64,000 nt of DNA, from the NCBI RefSeq assembly GCF_029760955.1, contig NZ_CP121682.1, positions 620,001-684,000 on the forward strand. Direction: 5' to 3'. Positions 8,046 through 15,319 of the stretch are shown here, one piece after another; position 1 is the first letter of the stretch, and the number at the start of each line of letters is the position of its first letter. A program made the position numbers and the translations under genes. Under the pieces are notes generated by a model. That model saw only the letters and a program-made list of their open reading frames with translations. It was not told where the DNA came from and did no database searches. This stretch comes from Streptomyces cathayae. GTDB lineage: Bacteria; Actinomycetota; Actinomycetes; Streptomycetales; Streptomycetaceae.

Positions 8046-8414
8046 GTGCACGCCGGTGAATCCCTGCGAGCCACGGGCGGCCGCGGCATCATCGCGGCCG
8101 CCCGCCTTGATGAAACCACCGCGACGTCCGTCGCTGCCACGATCCAGGCCCTGGCCGCCCCCTCCCGGCTACTGATCCTCACCACCCTGCGGCACGCGCC
8201 ATGCTCCGTCGGCGACCTCGCCGCCGCCGTCGGCATGGAACAGTCCGCCGTCTCCCACCAGCTGCGCCTGCTGAGCACCCTGGGCCTGGACACCGGCCGG
8301 CGCGACGGGCGCCGCATCGTCCACACCCTCTACGACAACCACGTCGCCGCGCTCCTCGACCAGGCCGTCCACCACATCGAGCACCTGCGCCTCGGCATGC
8401 GTGACATCGCTTGA
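8046..8414 (+). CDS. ArsR/SmtB-family zinc-type metal sensor repressor
   Basis: About 122 residues, winged helix-turn-helix (SVGDLAAAVGMEQSAVSHQL as the recognition region, then GRRDGRRIVHTLYDNH as the wing). The C-terminal helix reads DNHVAALLDQAVHHIEH, an exact fit to the alpha-5 metal site D-x-H-x10-H-x2-[E/H] of SmtB/CzrA/ZiaR sensors, which bind Zn(II) or Co(II). The alpha-3 Cys site of ArsR/CadC is missing. Expected to be a dimeric repressor released by excess zinc. The GTG at 8046 was chosen because the preceding residues belong to the broken upstream gene; an ATG at 8010 is in frame. No efflux pump is adjacent, so the regulated gene may have been lost or lie elsewhere. Confidence 0.85.
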   Translation: MHAGESLRATGGRGIIAAARLDETTATSVAATIQALAAPSRLLILTTLRHAPCSVGDLAAAVGMEQSAVSHQLRLLSTLGLDTGRRDGRRIVHTLYDNHVAALLDQAVHHIEHLRLGMRDIA

Positions 8415-9006
8415 GCCGACATAGCCGGCTTCCGGAGCGAAGTCCTGCCCGGGAGCGCGTGGGACGCCGGGCGGATCCCCAGTACTGACCGCCCAGGGCT
8501 TGGTGTGGGTCCCCGATGGGCTCCCTCCACATATCGCATTGGAGAAAACCGCTTCCAACAGTGGTTGGCGTCGTGGTACTCGAAGTGCATCCACAGCCTC
8601 GGGGAAGAAGCGTTGGAGACCAATCACGTCGTGCTCGCCCCCGCACGAAGGACGAGGCCGAGCAGGTTCCCGGCCCTGCCGGACTGGGGGATCGCCCGCG
8701 GCCGGACCATCCCCGATCCCGGGCTGTCCAATCTCAACGGAGCCCCTGTTGTCGTTCCGAACTCTGGCTCCGCCCACCAGGCACCGCGCACGCCGAAGAG
8801 GCGGCACCCTTGCGGCGGAGCACACACGCGTGCTCATCCACCGCTTGGCCCCGCCCGAGCGGCGGACGTCCGCGTTCGCCGCCCAGTTCTCACACTCCCA
8901 CGGCTGCTGACATACCGCCTGGCCGGCCGGCGCAACGCGACTGCGGGTCTCCAGCGGCCGTGATCGCTCTGGGCGCGATCCACTGACAACGACAGCCGTG
9001 TGCTTC
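8415..9006. other. Gap without recognisable gene
   Basis: No frame here has a credible start, ribosome site and fold. The sequence has slightly lower codon bias than its neighbours and looks like worn insertion debris between the zinc sensor and the ferredoxin chimera. Confidence 0.5.
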
Positions 9007-9561
9007 TCAGCCCTCGACGGTCCGTCGTACGCGTCGGGACGGGCCGAACTCGTACAGGCCTACAACGTCCGGCGGTTCGGCGAGGCCCGGCCCGCCGGAA
9101 CGCACCCACGCCACGATGTCGCCCGTCACGTCAGGGTCGTTGACCAGGCCCAGCGAGACCGGCCGCCCGCCTGCGGCCCGCCCGGGCGAAGACGGCTGTA
9201 CGACGATGACGTTGGCCTGCTCGCACGCGTCGAGACAGTTCACCGCCCGGACCTGGGCCACCGCCCCCAGTTCGGCCCTCGGCATGGCGAGTTGGGCGGA
9301 GTGATCGGTGCCGGGAACCTTGGCCGTGCCGCAGCAACACCCCCGGCACACGGTCACCGTGCACTTCTTCTCCGCATAGACCTGCGTCAAGCGTTCAATC
9401 GCGTCATCCTGCGTGCCGAACCCGCCCTCCTCAACCTGCTTCCCCAGACCGTTGCGGAAACGGATCGTGTACGGATGCGGGCACCGGGCCGACCTGGCAC
9501 AGCCGCAGTCCTTGAAGAACGACCCCATACCGCGGGCGAGCTGACGAGCCACGTGACGCAC
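9007..9561 (-). CDS. Chimera: integrase N-terminus joined to (2Fe-2S) ferredoxin-like protein
   Basis: 184 residues, open throughout. Residues 1-66 (ARQLARGMGSFFKDCGCAR, HPYTIRFRNGLG, QDDAIERLTQVYAEKK) are the start of the tyrosine-integrase family found again at 28.2 and 33.2 kb. At residue 67 the text switches to a thioredoxin-fold ferredoxin-like domain: CTVTVCRGCCCGT, then VRAVNCLDACEQANVIVVQP and DIVAWVRSGG. The Cys pattern (CRGCCCGT and NCLDAC) fits a bound 2Fe-2S cluster. The junction is clean and in frame, so the integrase start would now drive the ferredoxin part. Whether the chimera is made or functional is unknown. The ferredoxin part is complete except perhaps a few initial residues. 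Confidence 0.7.
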   Translation of the reverse strand: MRHVARQLARGMGSFFKDCGCARSARCPHPYTIRFRNGLGKQVEEGGFGTQDDAIERLTQVYAEKKCTVTVCRGCCCGTAKVPGTDHSAQLAMPRAELGAVAQVRAVNCLDACEQANVIVVQPSSPGRAAGGRPVSLGLVNDPDVTGDIVAWVRSGGPGLAEPPDVVGLYEFGPSRRVRRTVEG

Positions 9562-10062
9562 CTTCCGAGCGGGAGCCGGGCATCTGCGCTTCCAGGCACC
9601 GCGCCGCGGCGGTCACCAGGTCAGCAAGCCAGGACGCCCTCGCACCCGATGCTGACCATTTGCTGACCTGAGTGGCCCCGCTACGCCTCTGAACCGCACA
9701 AACGCCCGCATGCTAGATCTTGGCCTTGAACAGAGTACGCAGCATTTGGGACTCCTGGAAGACGGCTCCCTGCCAGCTTTCTGCAGGTCAAGGGCGTTCT
9801 TCACTCTACACTGGCGCGCGTCGGACTCGAAGATCTCGAAGAACATCGGTTCACTCCGGAGAGATGGCTCCCGGCCTGCGCTTCCGTGCGAGCCAGGCTG
9901 CTGTGACGCCGCCGGCCAATCGCCTGTTCGGACAACCGTCTCGGAATGTGCGGGGACTGATGCTGATCAGATGCTGACTTACCTGACGACACATCAGGCA
10001 CATGAGGGGGCACAGGACGACTCGCTTCCCCCCGGGAGCACCCGAAGCTTCCTCGCCGTGCT
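9364..10062. repeat. Integrase-associated repeat, copy a
   Basis: Holds the integrase start (minus strand) and about 500 bases upstream. It shares with copies b and c a TGCTGACC...TGCTGACC doublet near 9650-9670, the block TAGATCTTGG(C)CTTGAAC at 9714, the CTGGAAGACGGCTCCCTGCC segment at about 9755, GATCAGATGCTGACTTACCTGACG at about 9967, and an end at GCTTCCTCGCCGTG near 10060. It abuts a truncated IS256 transposase, so the end at about 10062 is likely an insertion or recombination boundary. Confidence 0.7.
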
Positions 10063-10638
10063 CAAGGGTGGTTTCCAGCGGCCCGTTCTGCCACTCGGCC
10101 ATGCCGTCCATGACCTTGTCGGTGATGGTGGAGATGGTCTGCTTGGACACCTCGGCGCCGTACACCTCGGCGAGATGAGCCGATATCTCGCCGTGCGTGA
10201 GTCCCTTCGCGGACAGGGACAGCACCATTTCATCCACCCCGGTCAGGCGCCGCTGCCGCTTCTTGACGATCTGCGGCTCGAAGCTGCCGGCGGTGTCCCG
10301 GGGCACCTTGACCTCGACCGAGCCGACGCCAGTCAGCACGGTCTTCGCCCGGGTGCCGTTGCGGCTGCTGCCGTTGTTCTTCCCCGCCGGATCGTGCTTC
10401 TCGTAGCCGAGGTGATCGGTGATCTCACCCTCCAGGGCCGACTCCAGCACCCGCTTGGTCAGCATCTGCTGGGGGTTGCCCCCTGCAGGGACAGTCCGTC
10501 CTCGCCGGTCGGCTGCAGCCCCTCACTGCGGGCCCGGTCGACCAGCATCGCGACGAGTTGCTCGTCCGACGCAGCCGACGGCATCGCACCACCGACCGGC
10601 TCCTTCACGGACTCATGCTCGATCGTCGTCTCGCTCAC
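10063..10638 (-). pseudogene. IS256-family (mutator) transposase, truncated and frameshifted
   Basis: N-terminal third of an IS256-type DDE transposase. GTG start reading MSETTIEHESVKEPV and DEQLVAMLVDRARSEGL. A frameshift near 10480 follows, then TKRVLESALEGEITDHLGYE, VPRDTAGSFEPQIVKKRQRR, LSLSAKGLTHGEISAHLAEV and ISTITDKVMDGMAEWQNGPL. Homology stops there and the frame runs into the integrase-associated repeat. The catalytic Asp and Glu residues lay in the lost C-terminal part, so it cannot be active alone. Confidence 0.85.
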
Positions 10639-10656
10639 TTGGCGTCTCTTCCTTGA

Positions 10657-10996
10657 TCAGCAGATCCGCCGTTGTTTAGACACTCCCCCCTGCCAAATTC
10701 TTGTGTTCAGCGACTGGTGCCAGGGGGCATGGGGTCGGGTCCCCGTCGGCTTGGCGGTGAAGCGGAGGGCATAGACGTCCCGGTCATGGTCGGGAACGGG
10801 GCCGAGGTAGTCGTGGCCGGTCTTGTAACACCAAGCGGGCAGGTCGAGCGGGTCGGCAGGGTCGGTGGCGATGACGTGGACGACGGTGCCCGGCTCGGTG
10901 CCGTCGATCTCCTTGCGCAGGCGCATCAGGAGGGTGACGCAGAGCAAGCCGATGCCCGTCAACTGTCATGCTCAGCGCGAGGGTGTCGGGGTTCAT
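10657..10996 (-). pseudogene. TusA/SirA-like sulfurtransferase, probably frameshifted
   Basis: Small sulfur-carrier-like domain. The N-terminus MNPDTLALSMTVDG is in one frame, and GLLCVTLLMRLRKEIDGTEP with VVHVIATDPADPLDLPAWCY is in another, so one base has been lost or gained near 10955. The single Cys in GLLCVTLLM is where TusA has its Cys-Pro active site, and the Pro is absent. A TTG at 10962 could still start the second frame alone. TusA proteins pass sulfur to thiolation or molybdenum-cofactor pathways; TusA-like genes also accompany metal-stress islands. The C-terminus runs past the likely natural end at HAPWHQ. Confidence 0.6.
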
Positions 10997-11187
10997 GGGA
11001 CTCATCGGCGGTACGCGGTGCCGGAGACGAGGCCGAAGTTCCAGCTGTCATCGCGCTGATGAGCTCCCTGCAATCAACCCCCGCTGCTCAGGGGTGTGAC
11101 GCTCGGCCCTTCTCTGAGCCAGGTGCGGACTGTGCCGCGCAGCACGGCCAGGTTCTGGGCGACTTGGAAGGTTTGTCGCATACCCAG

Positions 11188-11221
11188 GCTGCACGCGGGC
11201 GCCGCAGCACCCGCGTGCAGC
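11188..11221. terminator. Strong inverted repeat downstream of lipoprotein gene
   Basis: Perfect 12-bp arms GCTGCACGCGGG / CCCGCGTGCAGC with a 10-base loop, in a 300-base stretch (11006-11310) otherwise without a recognisable gene. It lies about 90 bases past the stop of the leftward F510_1955-like gene and is probably its terminator. Confidence 0.5.
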
Positions 11222-11310
11222 ACTTCACTCTGGCTGCTGACCTGTCTCGCTGCTGTCGAAACGGGGCACGCTCAGCAGTCAGGTCGACACGGCAATCAAG
11301 ATCGCTATGG

Positions 11311-12180
11311 TCAGTGACCGCCCGTCGACGTGACGTCCATTCGCTTGGTGAAGGTCTTGCCACCGTTCTTCGACTCGTAGACGCCGTCCTGTGTGGCCAC
11401 CAGGACTCGCTCGGCGTCGACCGCGGTCAGCGCCTGCGGCTGGCCACCGGGGGCTGTACCCAGTTTCTTCCAGGTGTCCCCGGAGTCCGCGCTGCGATGG
11501 AGCGCTCCCGAGCCGTCGATTCCGTACAACGTGTCCGGCGCGCCCCAGGAGACGAAGTAGAGCACTGGCTCGGCACCGTCGGCAAAGGTCTTGCCGCCGT
11601 CGGTGCTCTTCGCCACGCCCGCTTCGGTGGTGGCAAAAAGCATCTGCGTGTCATCGGGGTTGACGGCGATGTCGAGGGCCGACAGTGTCGCGCGATCCTG
11701 CCACTTCACGCCGTCCTTACTGACCCGCACCTTGCCGTTCGTGCTGTCGTAGCCGTAGATGGTGCCGTCGGCGTACTCGAGCGCGTGGAAGTCGACCTCG
11801 CCGGACAACGACTTGGTCTTCCACGTCTTGCCTGCGTCGGTGCTCTCGACCAGTCCCTTGTTCGCGGGGCCCTCGGCATCGGGCGCCGGGTGTCCGCTGG
11901 CCAGGAACGTCTTGGCCTTGGCGACCGTGAAGCCCATGTAATCGTCGCGGCTGTCGCCGACCCGCTGCGGCTCGTTGTTCTCGTCCGGTGTGAAGACGCC
12001 TTCGTGGGTGGCGACGTACAGCCGGTCGTCGGCGGGGTCGATGCCGACTCCGTGGATGTGGCTGACCGTCGAAAAGGGCGATGTCTGAGCCTCTCCGGAG
12101 CCGCCGCCGTCCCCGGAACAGGCCGTCAGGGTGAGCGCGAGGGCCGCAGAAGCGGCGATGGTGAAGTACTGCTTCCTCAT
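11311..12180 (-). CDS. Secreted lipoprotein with BNR/sialidase-type repeats (F510_1955 family)
   Basis: 289 residues. Lipoprotein signal with lipobox LTAC, then a propeller built of BNR-type Asp-box repeats: STDAGKTWKT, SKDGVKWQDR, STDGGKTFAD, SADSGDTWKK, SKNGGKTFTK. Opens with FSTVSHIHGVGIDPADDRLYVATHEGVF, typical of the F510_1955 family. Its enzymatic activity is undefined despite the glycosyl-hydrolase label. It lies just downstream of a DUF305 lipoprotein, a partnership common in actinobacterial copper islands, so a role outside the membrane in metal stress is inferred. Probably cotranscribed with the DUF305 gene, 124 bases upstream. Confidence 0.85.
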   Translation of the reverse strand: MRKQYFTIAASAALALTLTACSGDGGGSGEAQTSPFSTVSHIHGVGIDPADDRLYVATHEGVFTPDENNEPQRVGDSRDDYMGFTVAKAKTFLASGHPAPDAEGPANKGLVESTDAGKTWKTKSLSGEVDFHALEYADGTIYGYDSTNGKVRVSKDGVKWQDRATLSALDIAVNPDDTQMLFATTEAGVAKSTDGGKTFADGAEPVLYFVSWGAPDTLYGIDGSGALHRSADSGDTWKKLGTAPGGQPQALTAVDAERVLVATQDGVYESKNGGKTFTKRMDVTSTGGH

Positions 12181-12304
12181 GGTGTCCTGTCAAGTTCGTG
12201 CAGGCCAGGCGGAAGGACGCACCGGGCCAGGTGGGAGGGGCGGATGCCGTCACGGCCTCGGTGGGACTCGCGACGGCATCCGCGGGGTGTGGGTCGGATC
12301 AGGA

Positions 12305-12985
12305 TCAGAGCCTGTCGAGGATCTTCTGCAACTGCTCGATCTCGACGGACTGGTTCTTCACCACGTCACCGGCGAGCTTCTTCGCTGTGGCGTTCCTGCC
12401 GTCCGCCTGCTCGTCCTCAGCCATCTCGACCGCACCCTTGTGGTGGTCGATCATCAGCTGGGCGAACATCCGGTCGAACTCGGTGTCCTTGGCCGCCTTG
12501 AGCTTCTCCATGTCCTCGTCGGACATCATCCCGGCCATCCCCGAGTGGTCCATCCCGCCGGAACCATGGTCCATTCCGGGCATGCTCTCTTCGGCCGACT
12601 CCGGCTTGCCCCACGCCTTGAGCCAGGACTTCATGGTCTGGATCTCAGGATCCTGGGCCTTCTCGATCTCCTCGGCCAGAGTCTTGATCTCCGCGTCGGA
12701 GGCACGGCCGTCCGCGAGCTTCGCCATCTCCAGGGCCTGCTCGTGGTGGGGGATCATCATCTGCGCGAACATGACGTCGGCGTCGTTGAAGGCGCCCGGC
12801 GCCGGGTTCTCGCCCGCGTTCCGGGCGTTCTGGGTGGCGGACACGGAGCTCTCGCCTCCGCGGTCCGCGCCCTTCGTGTCGTTTCCGCCGCAGGCGGTGA
12901 GCAGCAGTCCTCCCGCCGCGACGACGCTGACGAGCGCGACCCGGCGGCGGTTCGAGCGGCCGAGGGCACGCTTGTAGACGATCAT
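12305..12985 (-). CDS. DUF305 metal-associated lipoprotein
   Basis: 226 residues. Basic N-terminus, hydrophobic segment and lipobox LLLTAC, so it is anchored on the outer face of the membrane. Two DUF305 halves each carry the signature MFAQMMIPHHEQALEMA and MFAQLMIDHHKGAVEMAEDE. Paired His and abundant Met, plus the Met/His-rich centre MPGMDHGSGGMDHSGMAGMM, are well suited to bind copper. The family forms ferritin-like four-helix bundles and often accompanies copper resistance genes. Downstream lies the BNR lipoprotein and upstream a DUF6153 gene, all leftward. Likely function is periplasm-side copper binding, inferred from residues and context. Confidence 0.9.
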   Translation of the reverse strand: MIVYKRALGRSNRRRVALVSVVAAGGLLLTACGGNDTKGADRGGESSVSATQNARNAGENPAPGAFNDADVMFAQMMIPHHEQALEMAKLADGRASDAEIKTLAEEIEKAQDPEIQTMKSWLKAWGKPESAEESMPGMDHGSGGMDHSGMAGMMSDEDMEKLKAAKDTEFDRMFAQLMIDHHKGAVEMAEDEQADGRNATAKKLAGDVVKNQSVEIEQLQKILDRL

Positions 12986-13078
12986 GTGAAAGACACCTCG
13001 TATGGTCGGTCAGGTTTGCGGATTTCGTGGCACGAGCGGGAACGCGAGCGCACTGATACGCCCGCGTGACCCGGGGGC

Positions 13079-13564
13079 CTATATCCGCAGGACCGACAAC
13101 TGAGCGAGGACTGTTCTGGGCAGCAGCGGATCGGGCCGCGCCGGCGCTACGGCCCGCCCGGGAAGGCCGACTGCCCAGTCAATGCGGCCGATCAGCGCTG
13201 CGTACAGCAGAGCGGCGAACGCCCAGGTGCCGAGGACTGCCACGCAGAGCGCGGTCATGTCCATCCCCATCCCCGCGGGATGGGGGTCCACCGACTGCGG
13301 CGGGCTCGCGATGGCGCTTGAAGCGTGCGGCGGCAGCCCCGATGACGGACTGCTCTCGGCGGAGTCGTGCTCCACTGCTGGGGCCGGCACGTCGATGTGC
13401 GCCGATTCCGCGGCGGTGGTGTGGCCGACGCCACTCATCCCAGAGCCTGAGGCATCTTCCGGATGCCCCAGGGTGTGCATGACGAAGACACCGAGTGCGA
13501 GCACGACAACCAGCAGGAGGTGCACCAGGGCACCGCCTGCTCGCAGTCGTCTGCTCGCGTCCAT
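13079..13564 (-). CDS. DUF6153-type membrane protein, copper-island associated
   Basis: 161 residues. One N-terminal membrane segment (LVHLLLVVVLALGVFVMHTLG), a His/Ser/Pro-rich external loop (HPEDASGSGMSGVGHTT, PPHASS, DPHPAGMGMDMTALCVAV) and a second membrane segment (VLGTWAFAALLYAALIG). The His and Met in the loop could bind copper ions outside the cell. The family is uncharacterised and is commonly found with DUF305 genes and MerR or CsoR regulators in actinomycetes, as here. The stop is about 90 bases upstream of the DUF305 start region. Function unknown. Confidence 0.75.
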   Translation of the reverse strand: MDASRRLRAGGALVHLLLVVVLALGVFVMHTLGHPEDASGSGMSGVGHTTAAESAHIDVPAPAVEHDSAESSPSSGLPPHASSAIASPPQSVDPHPAGMGMDMTALCVAVLGTWAFAALLYAALIGRIDWAVGLPGRAVAPARPDPLLPRTVLAQLSVLRI

Positions 13565-13585
13565 GTGGCACCTCCGCCCTCGACC

Positions 13586-14025
13586 CTACCGAAGCCGTGG
13601 CGGACCCGTCGGGAGAGGTGGGCCGTACAAGGTCCGGCACCGGCTGAGCCAGATGTCGTCTGCGCCGCAGGTGGCCGGGCCGGTGGTCGCGGCGCGGCCC
13701 ACGAGGGCGCGCAGCGCTTCGCGGGTGGTGACGAGTTCGGCCAGGCGCCGGTCGATGTCGTCCAGGTGAGCGTGGATCAGTTCGGTGACGTGGGTGCAGG
13801 GTGCATGGCCGTCGTCGCGCAGGGCAAGGATCGAGCGGATCTCGGCGAGGGTGAGGCCCGCGCGCCGGCGTCGCGGACGAACGAGAACCGGGTGACGGTG
13901 TGGTCGGGGTAGTCGCGGTAGCCGCCCGGGGTGCGGGGTGGCGCAGGCAATAGACCACTGTCCTCGTGGAAGCGAAGGGTCTTGGTCGTCAGCCCGGTGC
14001 GGGCAGCGAGGTCGCCGGTGCGCAT
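13586..14025 (-). pseudogene. MerR-family heavy-metal regulator with frameshift
   Basis: Starts MRTGDLAARTGLTTKTLRFH with the winged-helix residues RTPGGYRDYPDHTVTRFSFV, the classic MerR DNA-binding domain. Near 13862 one base is missing or extra, and the remainder is in another frame: GLTLAEIRSILALRDDGHAP, the dimerisation helix HAHLDDIDRRLAEL, and Cys residues in HAPCTHV and GPATCGADDIWLSRC that would bind metal. A single indel repairs the whole protein, so it is either a recent mutation or a sequencing error. It faces its own operator pair. Confidence 0.8.
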
Positions 14026-14043
14026 ATCTCCAGGCCGGCCCTT

Positions 14044-14085
14044 GACCTTCCTGTGCACTGGGACCTTCCTGTGCACTGGAAGGTC
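14044..14085. promoter_or_regulatory. MerR-type operator with duplicated half
   Basis: GACCTTCC-8 bases-GGAAGGTC (14062-14085) is the standard MerR-family dyad, sitting between the divergent merR and thioredoxin-like genes. The left half with its spacer, GACCTTCCTGTGCACTGG, is exactly duplicated just before it (14044-14061), giving two left half-sites and one right. The duplication would move the promoter elements by one 18-bp unit. Confidence 0.85.
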
Positions 14086-14132
14086 TACCGTCAGGTGTGG
14101 AGATCGAGCAGTGGGCTGGGAGGACGAGGCGG

Positions 14133-14447
14133 ATGCGGATCACGGTACTCACGGTGGCGGACTGCCCGAACGCACGACCCGCGCTGGAGCGGGTGACCGC
14201 CGCGCTGGGCGGACGAGCAGCTCGGGTGGAGCTGCTCGAGGTGTCCGATGAGGCGGAGGCCGCCCGGCTGGGCATGTACGGGTCTCCGACGATCCTGGTC
14301 GACGGCACCGACCCGTTCGCGCCACCCGGTGCCGCGCCCAGCCTGTCGTGCCGTCTGTACCGGAACGCCGACGGCACCGTGTCCGGCGTGCCGGACGAGA
14401 TCGCCCTGCGCCAGGCCCTTGCCGGGGCGGCGGCGCCCGGACCTTAA
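14133..14447 (+). CDS. Small thioredoxin-fold protein controlled by MerR operator
   Basis: 104 residues beginning MRITVLTVADCPNARPALER, a thioredoxin-type first strand and helix with a single Cys (DCPN) in place of CxxC, followed by MYGSPTILVDGTDPF (the cis-Pro loop) and LSCRLYR. Such proteins resemble the thioredoxin-like domain seen beside mercury and copper resistance genes and may bind or shuttle a thiophilic metal. ATG at 14133 was chosen because GGGAGG precedes it; a GTG at 14097 is in frame but weaker. Transcribed away from merR under the shared operator, so it is the presumed target gene. Confidence 0.75.
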   Translation: MRITVLTVADCPNARPALERVTAALGGRAARVELLEVSDEAEAARLGMYGSPTILVDGTDPFAPPGAAPSLSCRLYRNADGTVSGVPDEIALRQALAGAAAPGP

Positions 14448-14489
14448 CCCGCGTGACGAGATCACCTGCGCAGAGGCGCCGAGCGAGCG

Positions 14490-15065
14490 TCAGCCCTGAG
14501 GACGCAGACCCGTCAGGGTGACAGCTACGAGTCGCCGTACCGCGGCCTTGGACGGCAGCTCTCCCGCCCCGGCCAGTGCGTGCAGGCAGTACCCCGTCAG
14601 CTCGTCCGGCGTGACATCGTCCCGGACCTCGCCCGCCTGGACTCCCTCGGCCAGCAGGCCCCTGACGAAGTGGCGCAGATGCTGCTCGGCGTGGGCCGCA
14701 TGGCCCCCGCGATGCAGGAGTGCCGAGAGTTCCGCCCCGTGGCCGTGCCGCTGCTGCTGGATGAACGCGTAGCGTTCCAGCACCGCCGCCAGCCGTGCGC
14801 CAGGGGTGTCGGAGCGGCCCCTGAGGTCGGCGAGTTCGTCGAGGTGGCCGGCGATCTGGCGTTCATGCCATGCAGCCATGATCGACTCGACGTCCGGGAA
14901 GTACTTGTACAACGTGGCCCGTCCGATGCCGCTGCGCTCGGCGATCCGCGACATCGTCACGCCCCGCAGCCCCTGCTCGGCCACGAGTTCGGCCGTGGTC
15001 TCCAGCACCGTGTCGCGTACGGCGCGGCGATGCTCTTCGATCGTCTCGTTCCACAGCTTCGGCAC
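14490..15065 (-). CDS. TetR-family repressor
   Basis: About 191 residues. N-terminal helix-turn-helix TMSRIAERSGIGRATLYKYF after the usual first helix (VLETTAELVAEQGLRGV), then an all-helical ligand domain. GTG start reading VPKLWNETIEEHRRAVRDTV was chosen because related proteins begin like this; an ATG at 15095 would lie inside the operator. Divergent from the small membrane protein pair at 15143, with a 32-base dyad between them, so it most likely represses that pair and itself. Its ligand is unknown. Confidence 0.88.
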   Translation of the reverse strand: MPKLWNETIEEHRRAVRDTVLETTAELVAEQGLRGVTMSRIAERSGIGRATLYKYFPDVESIMAAWHERQIAGHLDELADLRGRSDTPGARLAAVLERYAFIQQQRHGHGAELSALLHRGGHAAHAEQHLRHFVRGLLAEGVQAGEVRDDVTPDELTGYCLHALAGAGELPSKAAVRRLVAVTLTGLRPQG

Positions 15066-15093
15066 CCCAGCAGTGTACGTGACGACGGTGTCC

Positions 15094-15125
15094 ATACATA
15101 GTGACTTGACGTAGACACTGTGTAT
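15094..15125. promoter_or_regulatory. TetR operator dyad
   Basis: ATACATAGTG (15094-15103) and CACTGTGTAT (15116-15125) are inverted with one mismatch and a 12-base centre containing TTGAC. Located between the TetR gene and its divergent neighbours, at the -35/-10 region of the rightward promoter. Confidence 0.7.
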
Positions 15126-15142
15126 CGATAAATCTTGTCGAC

Positions 15143-15319
15143 ATGGAAGAAGAGACACAGCCCACTCCAGGTGCGCGGAGCAGCCGCGCGGCACCACCCG
15201 GCACCCCACGCTGGGTGAAGGTCTCCGGGGCTGTCGCCCTGGCAGTGATCGCCCTGCTCCTCGCCCTGCACCTCACCGGCAGCGGCATGGGGCCCGGTAT
15301 GCACGGCGGTAGCGGCTGA
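15143..15319 (+). CDS. Small single-span membrane protein, 58 aa
   Basis: Begins MEEETQPTPGARSSR, then a basic stretch, one membrane helix (VSGAVALAVIALLLALHL) and a short Gly/Met/His-rich external tail (GSGMGPGMHGGSG) that could bind a metal ion. Its TGA overlaps the ATG of the next gene (TGATG), showing coupling. Controlled by the TetR dyad just upstream. No family recognised; the Met/His tail fits the surrounding copper genes. Confidence 0.7.
   Translation: MEEETQPTPGARSSRAAPPGTPRWVKVSGAVALAVIALLLALHLTGSGMGPGMHGGSG

Noticed and set aside
10672..12501. 609-codon open frame on the plus strand
   Set aside because: Antisense shadow of the BNR lipoprotein and neighbours. In GC-rich codons the opposite strand stays open; it has no ribosome site and crosses several genes.
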